Assembly (NCBI GenBank): GCA_947462335.1
Contig: OX381707.1
Span: 65,862,816 to 65,926,815 of the forward strand
DNA length: 64,000 nucleotides
DNA from: Harmothoe impar
Lineage: Eukaryota; Annelida; Polychaeta; Phyllodocida; Polynoidae
Reading direction: 5' to 3'
Position numbers and translations under genes: made by a program. The notes beneath the pieces are model-generated. The model was not told where the DNA came from. It saw only the letters and a list, made by a program, of their open reading frames with translations, and ran no database searches. Numbering within the stretch: the stretch's first letter is position 1; each line of letters starts with the position of its first letter. Below, in pieces: positions 55,265 to 63,303 of the stretch.

Positions 55265-56554
55265 TCAGTTCATGTGGTAGTCGGTGACGGGGTGTCGATC
55301 TCGGGTCAGCTCGACGACGTTGTCGTACACCAAGTAGAGTAGCACCGTTGTTGTCGCTTGTAGCGCCGAGCGGAAACTGACTTCCACCCTCAGCTGACCC
55401 GCTCTTATAAGGTTCACGCGACACCCGTCGTGCGATCTGTCTGGGGTTAAGTCGAGGGGGAACACCGTGTAACCGTTCAGGAATTGATCGTATGAAATAC
55501 CGCAGGAGCGCGCGCCCTCGTACATCCCCGTTTCCGTGTGTAGCGCCAAGTACTCTCTCACGGCCGCTTTGGTCTTAAAGTCGGGCACGTAGGCGTCGTT
55601 CGGCACTTTCTGATCGTTCACTATCACTTGAAGCGAGCTGATGTCGTAATGCTTCATCTCGAACGGGTTCTTGGTGTAGCTACCGTTGAAGGCGTCGTGG
55701 TCAAGGAAGCAAATCATCATCGACTTGGGAAGCTGGCCTGTGTTGGAGTGCGTGTAGCTGTGATCTCTGTTACCTTGAGGGATGGCGTACGTCGTCACCT
55801 CCACGAAGGGCCCGTGTTCTATCACCGCTCTCTCGTGCGTTTCCGCTACAGCGTCCGCCACCAGCACGCGTCGCACGTAGAGCTTTGCTTTGTAGATCTT
55901 CAAGCTGTAGCCTCCGTCAGCGGCGCACATCAGATAGAAAGAGGGCGCCGCTTGTTTCAGAGTGAGATTGATTTCTGTCTCTCCAACGATGAGCTTCGGT
56001 TGATGAGCCAGGTCAAAGTGCAGTCGCGCCATCAGCGAAAAGCGCTTGTTGGAGATTAGCTTCTTGCGCGCTTTGTACCCCGCATTCGCGTCAGTCAACG
56101 TGTCAAACTGACCGGGCGTATCTTCATGCCACCCCTGGGCGCTCATGACGCCGTCCTTCACGTCTTTGTTGTAGTTGAGTAACCCTTCCAAGTAAGCTCG
56201 GTAAGGGTAGGTCTCGGTGTTGCCAGACACTTTGAAACCGCCGATGGAGACTTGGACGTCTTTGAAGAGCGAGTGAGCCAAGTTGTTCACCGGAGCTACC
56301 GCGTCGGTGTCCTCGATCGCCGCTCCGTTCGCTTTCAGCACTTGACATTCCAGATGAAGGTAATTCTCGTTCAGGTCTGTGTACTCTTGCGACTTGTTGA
56401 TGGTGAAATTTATGTTACCTCCATCCTCTAAAGAGTTTTTTGTTTCTATCCCCAGGAAAGACGACTTTAAGATAGTAGTCTGAGTCGGCGCTACGGTGTG
56501 CAGGTCGAGCTCACAGAGCGCGCACTCGTTACTGCTCTCGTGTACGTAAGCCAT
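55265..56554 (-). CDS. Major capsid protein (hexon-like, F54H12.2-type)
   Basis: 429 residues, intact. It is recognised as the Polinton/adintovirus major capsid family that genome annotations often call F54H12.2-like: a Cys-rich N-terminus with a following SSFLGIETKNSLEDGG-type segment and a C-terminal block ending in DRHPVTDYHMN. The family is predicted to form a double jelly-roll trimer building the virion shell; that fold is family knowledge and not visible here. A TATA-like box lies about 50-60 bases upstream (56,602-56,616). Residues 1-112 are repeated in the chimeric ORF upstream, with one change (Ala to Thr at the 56,302/56,969 difference). The C-terminus is 29 bases from the protease start. 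Confidence 0.93.
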   Translation of the reverse strand: MAYVHESSNECALCELDLHTVAPTQTTILKSSFLGIETKNSLEDGGNINFTINKSQEYTDLNENYLHLECQVLKANGAAIEDTDAVAPVNNLAHSLFKDVQVSIGGFKVSGNTETYPYRAYLEGLLNYNKDVKDGVMSAQGWHEDTPGQFDTLTDANAGYKARKKLISNKRFSLMARLHFDLAHQPKLIVGETEINLTLKQAAPSFYLMCAADGGYSLKIYKAKLYVRRVLVADAVAETHERAVIEHGPFVEVTTYAIPQGNRDHSYTHSNTGQLPKSMMICFLDHDAFNGSYTKNPFEMKHYDISSLQVIVNDQKVPNDAYVPDFKTKAAVREYLALHTETGMYEGARSCGISYDQFLNGYTVFPLDLTPDRSHDGCRVNLIRAGQLRVEVSFRSALQATTTVLLYLVYDNVVELTRDRHPVTDYHMN

Positions 56555-56601
56555 TGTGTTCTCTCTTCACGCGGCCGACAGACTGACGCCGGCCGCCTCC
56601 A

Positions 56602-56616
56602 GTCTTTTTATTTATA
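56602..56616 (-). promoter_or_regulatory. TATA-type promoter of the major capsid gene
   Basis: On the coding strand TATAAATAAAAAGAC lies 48-62 bases before the capsid ATG (56,554). It is duplicated at 57,269-57,283 and resembled by the box before the ATPase gene. Confidence 0.6.
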
Positions 56617-56633
56617 CCTGAACGCCTAGGCGC

Positions 56634-57221
56634 TTACCGGTCGAATACATCCCCTCTACGTCTCTTGCAAGAGCCACCGCCCGTCTGAGGAGAATGCCGG
56701 CGACGTTTCGACCCTTTCTTAGACGCGACAGGCGTCTTTCCTCCCGAGAACGCCGTACTCGCCAGTCTCTTCAGAGCGCCTGCGCCTCGGTCTTTCACGC
56801 TGCTCTTTAAAGTCCGACCCGCCAGCACATCTTTAGCTACGCCCACACCGGCGCGGAGCAGCGTTTTCCCACCGACTTCAATAGTGTTGCCAGACACTTT
56901 GAAACCGCCGATGGAGACTTGGACGTCTTTGAAGAGCGAGTGAGCCAAGTTGTTCACCGGAGCTACCGTGTCGGTGTCCTCGATCGCCGCTCCGTTCGCT
57001 TTCAGCACTTGACATTCCAGATGAAGGTAATTCTCGTTCAGGTCTGTGTACTCTTGCGACTTGTTGATGGTGAAATTTATGTTACCTCCATCCTCTAAAG
57101 AGTTTTTTGTTTCTATCCCCAGGAAAGACGACTTTAAGATAGTAGTCTGAGTCGGCGCTACGGTGTGCAGGTCGAGCTCACAGAGCGCGCACTCGTTACT
57201 GCTCTCGTGTACGTAAGCCAT
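56634..57221 (-). pseudogene. Chimeric ORF: capsid N-terminus joined to pVI-like C-terminus
   Basis: 195 residues, created by the tandem duplication: residues 1-112 equal the major capsid start, and residues 113-195 equal the basic C-terminal part of the pVI-like protein. The joint at about 56,884 is in frame, so the product has no premature stop. It retains the duplicated TATA box. A truncated capsid piece would not be expected to fold as a jelly roll; it is more likely a by-product than a new gene. Confidence 0.85.
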
Positions 57222-57268
57222 TGTGTTCTCTCTTCACGCGGCCGACAGACTGACGCCGGCCGCCTCCA

Positions 57269-57283
57269 GTCTTTTTATTTATA
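57269..57283 (-). promoter_or_regulatory. Duplicated capsid TATA box
   Basis: Exact second copy of the box at 56,602-56,616, placed 48-62 bases before the chimeric ORF. Confidence 0.6.
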
Positions 57284-57300
57284 CCTGAACGCCTAGGCGC

Positions 57301-57725
57301 TTACCGGTCGAATACATCCCCTCTACGTCTCTTGCAAGAGCCACCGCCCGTCTGAGGAGAATGCCGGCGACGTTTCGACCCTTTCTTAGACGCGACAGGC
57401 GTCTTTCCTCCCGAGAACGCCGTACTCGCCAGTCTCTTCAGAGCGCCTGCGCCTCGGTCTTTCACGCTGCTCTTTAAAGTCCGACCCGCCAGCACATCTT
57501 TAGCTACGCCCACACCGGCGCGGAGCAGCGTTTTCCCACCGACTTCAATAGCGGGGTAGCCGAGCGCATCAGACCTAACAGAGCGCCGCCCAAACCGTGC
57601 CCGCTCTGGAAAGAGCGCCCGCTGTACACGTTGACGCCGTTGCCCAGCTGCGCGTTGTAGTAATCGCTGTACCCTCTGCCGACGGTGCGCCTGGGTGGAA
57701 AGTACGGAACGCGTTGACGCATCAT
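57301..57725 (-). pseudogene. pVI-like minor virion protein, frameshifted
   Basis: The gene starts at ATG 57,725 (second ATG at 57,722), 11 bases after the penton stop. The first part (about 60 residues) has a Pro/Arg/Tyr-rich start and a Gly-rich LGGALLGL segment like the amphipathic or hydrophobic stretch of adenovirus pVI-type proteins. The rest, with a basic KKGSKRRRH-type tail, is in another frame; the switch lies at about 57,530-57,545 in a homopolymer (TTTTCCCACC on the + strand). A one-base indel explains it. Small size, position between penton and hexon genes and basic tail fit a minor capsid or core protein; the pVI assignment is inference. Confidence 0.65.
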
Positions 57726-57736
57726 TTTTCTCTCTT

Positions 57737-58855
57737 TCAGCGCTCAATAGGTCTCAGATGAAGTGTCACGGTCACCTCGCCTCTACCGAATGGGATGGAA
57801 TGACCGGATCGGTCTCTTAAATAGATGCCGACCTCGGTAACCCTCTTGGATTTCAAGGGGAAATAATCCAAATGGGGAAAACTGATAGCTTGCACGCCAC
57901 CTTGACGCTTTCCGCCTCTGTCCACCGCCACGCAGCGCAACAGCGGCACTTGCATGTCGCCCACATGTCTCTCCTGGATCATGTCGGTGTATATGTACAC
58001 AGAGTGCACGTCCCCGTAAACATCCATCGAGTAGGCGCCGGTAGTCGGCGACGCGAAACACGTCTTCTCTCCGAAGCCTAGAACGCATGCGAGATGCTGA
58101 CTCAGCAGGACAGCACAGTGTCTCGGCGGTTTGATGGTGACGCGTTTCGTCTTGGCGTCGTACGATAAGATCCGCATCGGTTTGAGCAAGAAGCTGTCGC
58201 CCTCTAGTCTGTCATCTCGCAACGTCTCACTCAAGCGCTCGATTAGGGTGTGGTTGCTTCCGGTGAAAATAGGAGGTATCTCGAATATGTTTGGCATGAA
58301 ACTGCGCACTCCCATGTCTTTCTCCATCTCTTCGATCATCTGTCTTGCTTGATCGCTGATCGCCTTCTTCTTCACCGCCGGGGACAAGAACTGCTTGTAT
58401 ACGGCATTCGTCTGTCTCAAGTCGACCTCTCTCTTGAACCTTTTTGTTTCCGGTTTCAATTGCTGCTCTTCCGACGTGTCTGATATCTCTTCCACCGTTA
58501 CATAGCTCGCTTCCTTCCAGCTCAGCGGGAATTTTGAGCTGAACGTTAGCTTGCTCAGACCGTTCGCGTTTTTCATTCCCCTCCAGTCTACCTGTGGTTT
58601 TTTTCCTTCGGAGAATTTAGTTTCTTTTAAAACCTGGATCGCCTCCTCTAGCGAACCTTTGGTGCGCAGAGGAACAACGATGATCAAGTCGTCGTCGTGC
58701 ACGTTAGTCCATTCTGTAGGGAGGATGATCTCAGTCAGAGCCGCTTCGTACGCTTCGGGCAGAAGGAGCGGCGAGTCGAAGTGAGTTCGGAAAGACGTCA
58801 AGCTGTTGTCAGGATAATACTCCATAGAGCTGTTGCTAGGTAGAGTGATGTTCAT
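57737..58855 (-). CDS. Minor capsid protein (penton-like, single jelly-roll type)
   Basis: 372 residues, intact. It matches the Polinton/adintovirus minor capsid family: N-terminal segment with YYPDN and FRTHF, a charged central linker (about 115-185), and a conserved C-terminal block with YIYTDM, a PLLR segment and a final LHLRP. The family is predicted to form the pentamer at virion vertices (family knowledge). The ATG follows an unbroken run of 18 A that is the entire spacer from the integrase stop. It lies directly upstream of the pVI-like gene. Confidence 0.92.
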   Translation of the reverse strand: MNITLPSNSSMEYYPDNSLTSFRTHFDSPLLLPEAYEAALTEIILPTEWTNVHDDDLIIVVPLRTKGSLEEAIQVLKETKFSEGKKPQVDWRGMKNANGLSKLTFSSKFPLSWKEASYVTVEEISDTSEEQQLKPETKRFKREVDLRQTNAVYKQFLSPAVKKKAISDQARQMIEEMEKDMGVRSFMPNIFEIPPIFTGSNHTLIERLSETLRDDRLEGDSFLLKPMRILSYDAKTKRVTIKPPRHCAVLLSQHLACVLGFGEKTCFASPTTGAYSMDVYGDVHSVYIYTDMIQERHVGDMQVPLLRCVAVDRGGKRQGGVQAISFPHLDYFPLKSKRVTEVGIYLRDRSGHSIPFGRGEVTVTLHLRPIER

Positions 58856-58873
58856 TTTTTTTTTTTTTTTTTT
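58856..58873 (-). other. 18-base A tract between integrase stop and penton ATG
   Basis: On the coding strand the integrase TAG is followed by exactly 18 A and then the penton ATG, with nothing else. Other genes of the element also have A-rich leaders (A9-C-A5 before the ATPase ATG, A6 before the 110-aa gene). Confidence 0.8.
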
Positions 58874-60010
58874 CTACGTTATTTTTTTGACGGGGATCCA
58901 CTCGTTGAACTTGTCGTCGTAACCTAACCAACGTACGAAAGCTAACTCTTTACCGTCGACGGTCTTGCGGCGCAACACCTCGTCTATCAGGTAGTTGTTG
59001 TCGTAACGACTCTTGTACACCTTCTGAACCTCTTCCGGGTAGAAGACGCCTTTTATCTCCTCGCCCTTGTCGTCTTTCAGCTCGAACCCTCTGCTTCCCA
59101 ACGTCTTAGCAACGTCGACCACTTCCTCGCGCCAGTTTCCCTCGTACCCTTTGTCGAAGGCGCCTTTAGTTCTCAACATCCTCACTCTGTCACCCGGAGC
59201 GATGACGTCGACGGCGGACGTCTTTGTTTTTTTCTTCTTTTTCCATATTTCGTCGATTTGTTTGTTAGTTGGGAGATCTTGTCGGTAGAAAACTGTTTCG
59301 CTGTTTTCCGAGCTGACTTGAGCCGGCGCCATTTTCAACGTCTTGTGGTGAGTGCGATTGTAAGAAGACACTACATGGTGCAGTACGTCTACGTAGCGAT
59401 ACGTGCGCTTGTGTGTGAAATAACGCCACAGCTTCTCCTTCAGAATGCGGTTCAAGCGCTCCACTAGACTAGCTTTGATGTCGTCGTTCTCGCCAGTGAA
59501 GAACTCTATGCCCTCGCTCTTCAAGTGATCTTGAAAGATCTTGTTCAAAAACTCTTTCCCCTTGTCTGTCTGAACAGTGCGCGGTCGTCTCTCGCCAGTG
59601 CCTGTCATCTCTCGGAAGGCCTCGGTGACATCAGCGCCGCTCTTGGATTTAATGGGAACGGCCCACGCGTACCTAGAGAAAACGTCGATCGCCGTCACCA
59701 CGTACCGGAAGCGGTCGTTGTGAGACGCCAAAGCTTGCATGTCCATCAGATCTATCTGCCACTGCTGATCGATTGCGCCGGTTATAGTCTTGTTCCTTGC
59801 GAATTTTCTCCGAATGGGTTTATGTTTAGTGTAGGCGTCCAGCGACACTAAAGCATCTCGGATGACGGCCGGGTTCAGGTGGCGAAAATGATGTTTCTGG
59901 AGTTTAGTCACGCTAGTGAAACTGGAGGGCGCTTTGACGTCGGTATATCTAGCTACTACGCGCTTCTTTTCTTTTTCCTTCTTGGTCAGTCTCTTCACTG
60001 GTTTGCCCAT
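58874..60010 (-). CDS. Polinton integrase with C-terminal chromodomain
   Basis: 378 residues, intact. Retroviral-type DDE core with Asp87, Asp149 and Glu184 (spacing about 35), and the AIDVFSRYAW and TDKGKEF signatures. The last ~50 residues form a chromodomain-like module (YLIDEVL...FVRWLGY...NEWIP), which in other integrases reads methylated histone H3 and steers insertion. Family is the F54H12.3-type integrase of Polintons, which inserts the linear element and leaves 6-bp duplications. The first 16 bases overlap the end of the 395-aa gene. Confidence 0.95.
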   Translation of the reverse strand: MGKPVKRLTKKEKEKKRVVARYTDVKAPSSFTSVTKLQKHHFRHLNPAVIRDALVSLDAYTKHKPIRRKFARNKTITGAIDQQWQIDLMDMQALASHNDRFRYVVTAIDVFSRYAWAVPIKSKSGADVTEAFREMTGTGERRPRTVQTDKGKEFLNKIFQDHLKSEGIEFFTGENDDIKASLVERLNRILKEKLWRYFTHKRTYRYVDVLHHVVSSYNRTHHKTLKMAPAQVSSENSETVFYRQDLPTNKQIDEIWKKKKKTKTSAVDVIAPGDRVRMLRTKGAFDKGYEGNWREEVVDVAKTLGSRGFELKDDKGEEIKGVFYPEEVQKVYKSRYDNNYLIDEVLRRKTVDGKELAFVRWLGYDDKFNEWIPVKKIT

Positions 60011-61182
60011 GGTGGGCCTGTTGAGGGCGTGAACGACGAGCTCGCCGCTAGGCGGTTGCGCCCTCTCCTTTTCTTACTCGCCACGCTCCTATAGGAAGTC
60101 GGAGTTTGGAAAAGTTCACTGTCGTCCTCCTCGTCGTCAGAGGATTGATCGTCCACCTGGAGAGAAGAGTCTGCTGCTGCTACTGCTGCTGCTGCTGCTG
60201 CTGCTTCTCCTTCTTCCGAGTCGAAGCTCGGTTGTTTCCGACCTCTGTCAGCAAGCCGTGTGTCCAAACTTCGGCCAGGTCCGCTCGCTTTATACAGATG
60301 GTTTCCGATCAAGGAGTCTGTGGGAACTGCTTCGCGCAGCGCTTTCGTGAACGGCGAGTAGCCCGCCGGTCTGGGCGCCGTCTTCCTGAACCTGGCAGCG
60401 TCGTTCAGTAAGTCCACTATGTTGATGCGATGCTCAGGTGGTATTCTCCGACCCGACATCTCGCGCACCGCACCGTCCTCGTTCCACTTGATCACACCGG
60501 ATTTCTCCAATTGTTTGTACAGCGCCACGGTCCGAGTGCGATTCCTCTTGGGAACTTGGTTCACCAACCGCTCGAGTAGGGACGCGCTGGCCTCTTCAGC
60601 AGACTGACGGAGGTGAGCCGGGGGCGAAGAAGAGTAGGACGAAGAGATGTTGCTGTTGTGGGGATTCGCGAGAAAAAATTGCAATCTATTCAACAACCTT
60701 CGGTATTTCAACATTTTCTCGCGCGATTCCAAAGTGGGGTCGTTCAACACTAAATCCAAGTCCCTGTAGATAAACTGTAGCACCTGGTGCAAGGCCGCGT
60801 CGGGATGAAGGGACTGTTCTGCCTGCTTGTGGTAATAGGCCATGTCGGCAGGTAGGCGGGCGGCGGTGGCAGGAGCGGAACTCTCGTTCTTTTCAGTGCG
60901 CTCATCAGGAAGAGGAGGAAGGTTTGGAGCAGTAGAAGTACTAGCAGCAGCGACTGCAGTAGTAGCAGCGCTAGTAGTAGCAGCAGCAGCGGGCACATGA
61001 TGAAGTAGACCTGCTCGTGATGATTTGTAGAGCGTCTCAGGATCCACGAGCGCTAAACGTTTGTAGTGTTGTTGCTGCTCTGAGTCCGTCATGGGGACGA
61101 CGGTGACAATGACGCTGGTGGTGGCGGTAGTGGTGGTGGTGGTGGTGCTGTCGGCGAGTAGGTGTCGAATGAGGTGTCTCAT
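59995..61182 (-). CDS. Polinton protein of 395 aa, unknown function
   Basis: Intact ORF; the start overlaps the preceding 110-aa gene as ATGA (61,179-61,182), which supports this ATG, though the first 30 residues are a low-complexity Thr run and a second Met follows at residue 31. Ala/Thr/Ser low-complexity stretches flank a better-ordered helical region (~120-175, ~205-285) containing INIVDLLNDA and a Pro-rich continuation. An Ala run and an acidic DDQSSDDEEDDSE segment precede a basic tail. The ordered part resembles a protein commonly found next to the integrase in animal Polintons, but I know no function. It could be a scaffold or core protein (inference). Confidence 0.75.
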   Translation of the reverse strand: MRHLIRHLLADSTTTTTTTATTSVIVTVVPMTDSEQQQHYKRLALVDPETLYKSSRAGLLHHVPAAAATTSAATTAVAAASTSTAPNLPPLPDERTEKNESSAPATAARLPADMAYYHKQAEQSLHPDAALHQVLQFIYRDLDLVLNDPTLESREKMLKYRRLLNRLQFFLANPHNSNISSSYSSSPPAHLRQSAEEASASLLERLVNQVPKRNRTRTVALYKQLEKSGVIKWNEDGAVREMSGRRIPPEHRINIVDLLNDAARFRKTAPRPAGYSPFTKALREAVPTDSLIGNHLYKASGPGRSLDTRLADRGRKQPSFDSEEGEAAAAAAAVAAADSSLQVDDQSSDDEEDDSELFQTPTSYRSVASKKRRGRNRLAASSSFTPSTGPPWANQ

Positions 61183-61511
61183 ATACGGAGAATGCTCTTT
61201 ATAAGCGGTAAGGCCATCCCTATGAGAGCCGGAATGAGGAAACCTCCCTCTTGTACCAAGACGCGTCTCTTTTTTTTGATGGGCGTAGATTTTTTGCCGA
61301 CCTCCCTCAACACGTCAGCCGATTCTCGAAGCTTGTCCAGTTGTTTGTCGCTGAGCGGGATGTTCCCTACCAGTAAATTGTGACAGATCTCACTTAACGC
61401 TGCGATCAGATCGTCGCTTCCAGAGTCTATTAGATGCGAGCAGTCCTTTGGCGAGCACTTAGCTAAGTGCTTGAGAGTACCAAAGTGTCTTTCGAGTAGA
61501 TGAGAAGACAT
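61179..61511 (-). CDS. Small virion-associated protein with hydrophobic C-terminus (pX-like)
   Basis: 110 residues, intact. Residues ~30-70 are helical with LSEICHNLLVGNIPLS, then a KKKRR basic stretch and a final ~20-residue hydrophobic Gly/Leu/Ile segment starting GGFLIP. The layout of basic motif followed by hydrophobic tail, and the place next to the ATPase, match the small pX-like protein of adintoviruses/Polintons; function is unproven. The ATG is 7 bases after the ATPase stop and is preceded by six A; the stop overlaps the next ATG. Confidence 0.7.
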   Translation of the reverse strand: MSSHLLERHFGTLKHLAKCSPKDCSHLIDSGSDDLIAALSEICHNLLVGNIPLSDKQLDKLRESADVLREVGKKSTPIKKKRRVLVQEGGFLIPALIGMALPLIKSILRI

Positions 61512-61518
61512 TTTTTTG

Positions 61519-62238
61519 CTACTGCTTTCTCTTGTTCTTTTTTTTGTCTAGCGGTACGAACACTAGCTGAGAGTGTATGGACGTCAAAGAGGAGCGTATT
61601 CTCAGATCGTCAGGTGTTGACTGCTTGAAGTCCAGAAGGAGGTATGAGTGAGGTCGCTTGAGTTCATGGGTAAATATACTAGAGAGGGCCGCCGCGTTGG
61701 ACGGAAACACCTGGCGAGACAGACTAGCTATTTGCCCCATGTCGCGCGGGTTCTTGAAAACGATCATGTAGTGAGCGTTCAGACTCATAGTTCGAAAGTC
61801 GGGTGATTTCTGGAATAGGTTCTGAGTGATGTATATGACGCTCACGTTCCAGTGATGCAAGTATTTAGTAAAGATGTCGGCTACCACTTGCTGATTGGAA
61901 CTGCTCATCAGATCGTCCAATATCAGTAGAGTGTGGGGTCGTAAAGCGTCTTCTGCTACTTCCACGTCTCCCGCTATAGACTCTTTGCTAGGAAGACCTT
62001 CTCTGAATTCCACACCGTACTGATTTTGCATTTTTTCAAACAGAGGTTGCCACTCGCCGTAATGGTAAAAAGTCTTTTCCACCGGCGGCGTGACCAAATT
62101 GTTCACGTCGCTCAGAAATTGATCCACCAAGCGCGATTTTCCACAACCCGACGGACCGCTAATGATACAACTAAAGGGTCCTTGTAGTCGAGCGTCGAAA
62201 TGAATTTCTGTGAAGAGTTTGCTTTTACTACTGGACAT
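61519..62238 (-). CDS. Genome-packaging ATPase (FtsK/HerA, A32-like)
   Basis: 239 residues, intact. Walker A GPSGCGKS at 28-35, Walker B LLILDD at 104-109, and a YITQN sensor-type motif at 136-140. A basic KKKNKRKQ tail ends it. The family pumps DNA into preformed capsids of NCLDV, virophages and Polintons. The ATG is preceded by an A-rich leader (62,239-62,253) and a TATA-like box at 62,349-62,362. Confidence 0.93.
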   Translation of the reverse strand: MSSSKSKLFTEIHFDARLQGPFSCIISGPSGCGKSRLVDQFLSDVNNLVTPPVEKTFYHYGEWQPLFEKMQNQYGVEFREGLPSKESIAGDVEVAEDALRPHTLLILDDLMSSSNQQVVADIFTKYLHHWNVSVIYITQNLFQKSPDFRTMSLNAHYMIVFKNPRDMGQIASLSRQVFPSNAAALSSIFTHELKRPHSYLLLDFKQSTPDDLRIRSSLTSIHSQLVFVPLDKKKNKRKQ

Positions 62239-62348
62239 TTTTTGTTTTTTTTTCAGGACGCGTCAGAGAGCGGTTGTGTGTCTGACTGTCTGCTGTGTTT
62301 CTCACTCGAACGGTCGGTAGTGAATGGTTGTGGAGAAAAGTCAGCCGA

Positions 62349-62362
62349 CCTTTTTATTGATA
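62349..62362 (-). promoter_or_regulatory. TATA-like promoter of the ATPase gene
   Basis: TATCAATAAAAAGG on the coding strand, about 110 bases before the ATPase ATG. It shares ATAAAAAG with the capsid box. Confidence 0.45.
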
Positions 62363-62455
62363 CCGGCCGGTGTCACAGTAGCGGCGGCAGAAGTGACTTT
62401 TTTTTCTTTTTTTTTTTTGCGATAAAATTCTATTTTCACTCAATAGTCATAAATG

Positions 62456-62488
62456 TTTGTATCAGACTCCAGAGGAGTCTGATACAAA
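62456..62488. terminator. Perfect 15-bp hairpin between two Polinton genes
   Basis: TTTGTATCAGACTCC, AGA, then the exact inverse, with A/T-rich flanks. On the coding strand it lies about 100 bases after the stop of the 216-aa ORF and before the ATPase promoter, where a 3'-end or insulator function would fit (inference). Confidence 0.6.
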
Positions 62489-62507
62489 TATTTATTTTTT
62501 TTTAAAA

Positions 62508-62547
62508 AAAGAAGAGGAGGAGGAGGAGGAGGAGGAGGAGGAGGAGA
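62508..62547 (+). repeat. GAG trinucleotide microsatellite
   Basis: About 12 GAG/GGA repeats directly before a T/A-rich tract holding TTTATT (AATAAA on the minus strand) for the gene ending at 62,587. Confidence 0.8.
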
Positions 62548-62586
62548 TTAATTTTTTATTTTTTATTTATTATTTTTTTTGATCAT

Positions 62587-63237
62587 TTAGGCAAAGCTCG
62601 TCGCTTTGCCGCTTTTTTTTCTATTTCTGTGTTGTGACACGATCGTCTCGAAAAAGCAATAAGGCGTGTGAGCGCGGCGGTGACAAATACATATTGGAGT
62701 GTATGGTTTAAAATAGTGCGTCCCTATCTTCTTCAATTCGGCTGCGTTGCAATATGCGGGATAACAAGTGACGACGTCGAAACGTTTAGAGACCGTGTTC
62801 ACGTCGGCCACAACGCGCGCCCACCGAGTGGGAGCTGCAGTCGCTCCCAAGAAACCGATCGGCTTGTCGAATCGTTTCATAGCACTTATTCTCACTTTAT
62901 AAGAGGAGGCAGGGTGAGGAGAGTAGCGGCGCTCTTTCTTTTCATGAAACGCCCAACGAGTGGGGGCGCTGAGAGCGGCTGTTATGCAATGGTAGAGTAA
63001 ATGCTGTTCTGAGAAGACGGCTCTCGGCCATGTCGCTACGTTTTCCTTTTCCGCTCTTGTATAACGACGATGGCGCTCAGCTTTGCATTTCTCGAGAATT
63101 CGGTACGCTTCAAGAGAAGCGTGAACCTCAACTACGTGACGCTCTCTCCTTTGAGATAAAAAAATAGCCGGGCAGTTGAGGAGAGCACTTTGTTCGCGCG
63201 ACCGTCTTTTAGAAACTCGCGCCCTCTGCAGCGCCAT
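62587..63237 (-). CDS. Polinton ORF of 216 aa, unknown function
   Basis: The frame is open from 63,303, but the Met at 63,237 fits better: the 22 residues before it are Phe-rich translation of an A/T tract. The protein is Arg/His/Cys-rich and basic, without a recognised domain. APTRWA occurs twice (about residues 86 and 130), hinting at an internal repeat. Reversed AATAAA signals follow within 35 bases of the stop. Size, orientation and position upstream of the ATPase fit a real early gene of the element; no family assigned. Confidence 0.55.
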   Translation of the reverse strand: MALQRARVSKRRSREQSALLNCPAIFLSQRRERHVVEVHASLEAYRILEKCKAERHRRYTRAEKENVATWPRAVFSEQHLLYHCITAALSAPTRWAFHEKKERRYSPHPASSYKVRISAMKRFDKPIGFLGATAAPTRWARVVADVNTVSKRFDVVTCYPAYCNAAELKKIGTHYFKPYTPICICHRRAHTPYCFFETIVSQHRNRKKSGKATSFA

Positions 63238-63303
63238 ATTTCTTTCCTCCGAAACAAAAAAGACTGAGTGAAAATAAAAATTTTTAAAAAACAAAAAGCT
63301 CAA

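Larger units (their letters stand above)
56217..57550. repeat. 667-bp tandem duplication inside the Polinton
   Basis: Unit 1 is 56,217-56,883 and unit 2 is 56,884-57,550, with a 667-bp offset. I found a single difference (C at 56,302, T at 56,969). Each unit contains the first 112 codons of the capsid gene, its TATA box and the last ~83 codons of the pVI-like gene. Near-identity means a recent event, a gene-conversion pair, or an assembly artefact. Confidence 0.93.

Noticed and set aside
55628..56059. 143-aa ORF antisense to the capsid gene
   Set aside because: Shadow of the capsid frame; no family features and no room for its own signals.
60106..60411. 101-aa + strand ORF with a Cys run
   Set aside because: Cys run is the complement of the Ala/GCA repeat of the 395-aa gene.
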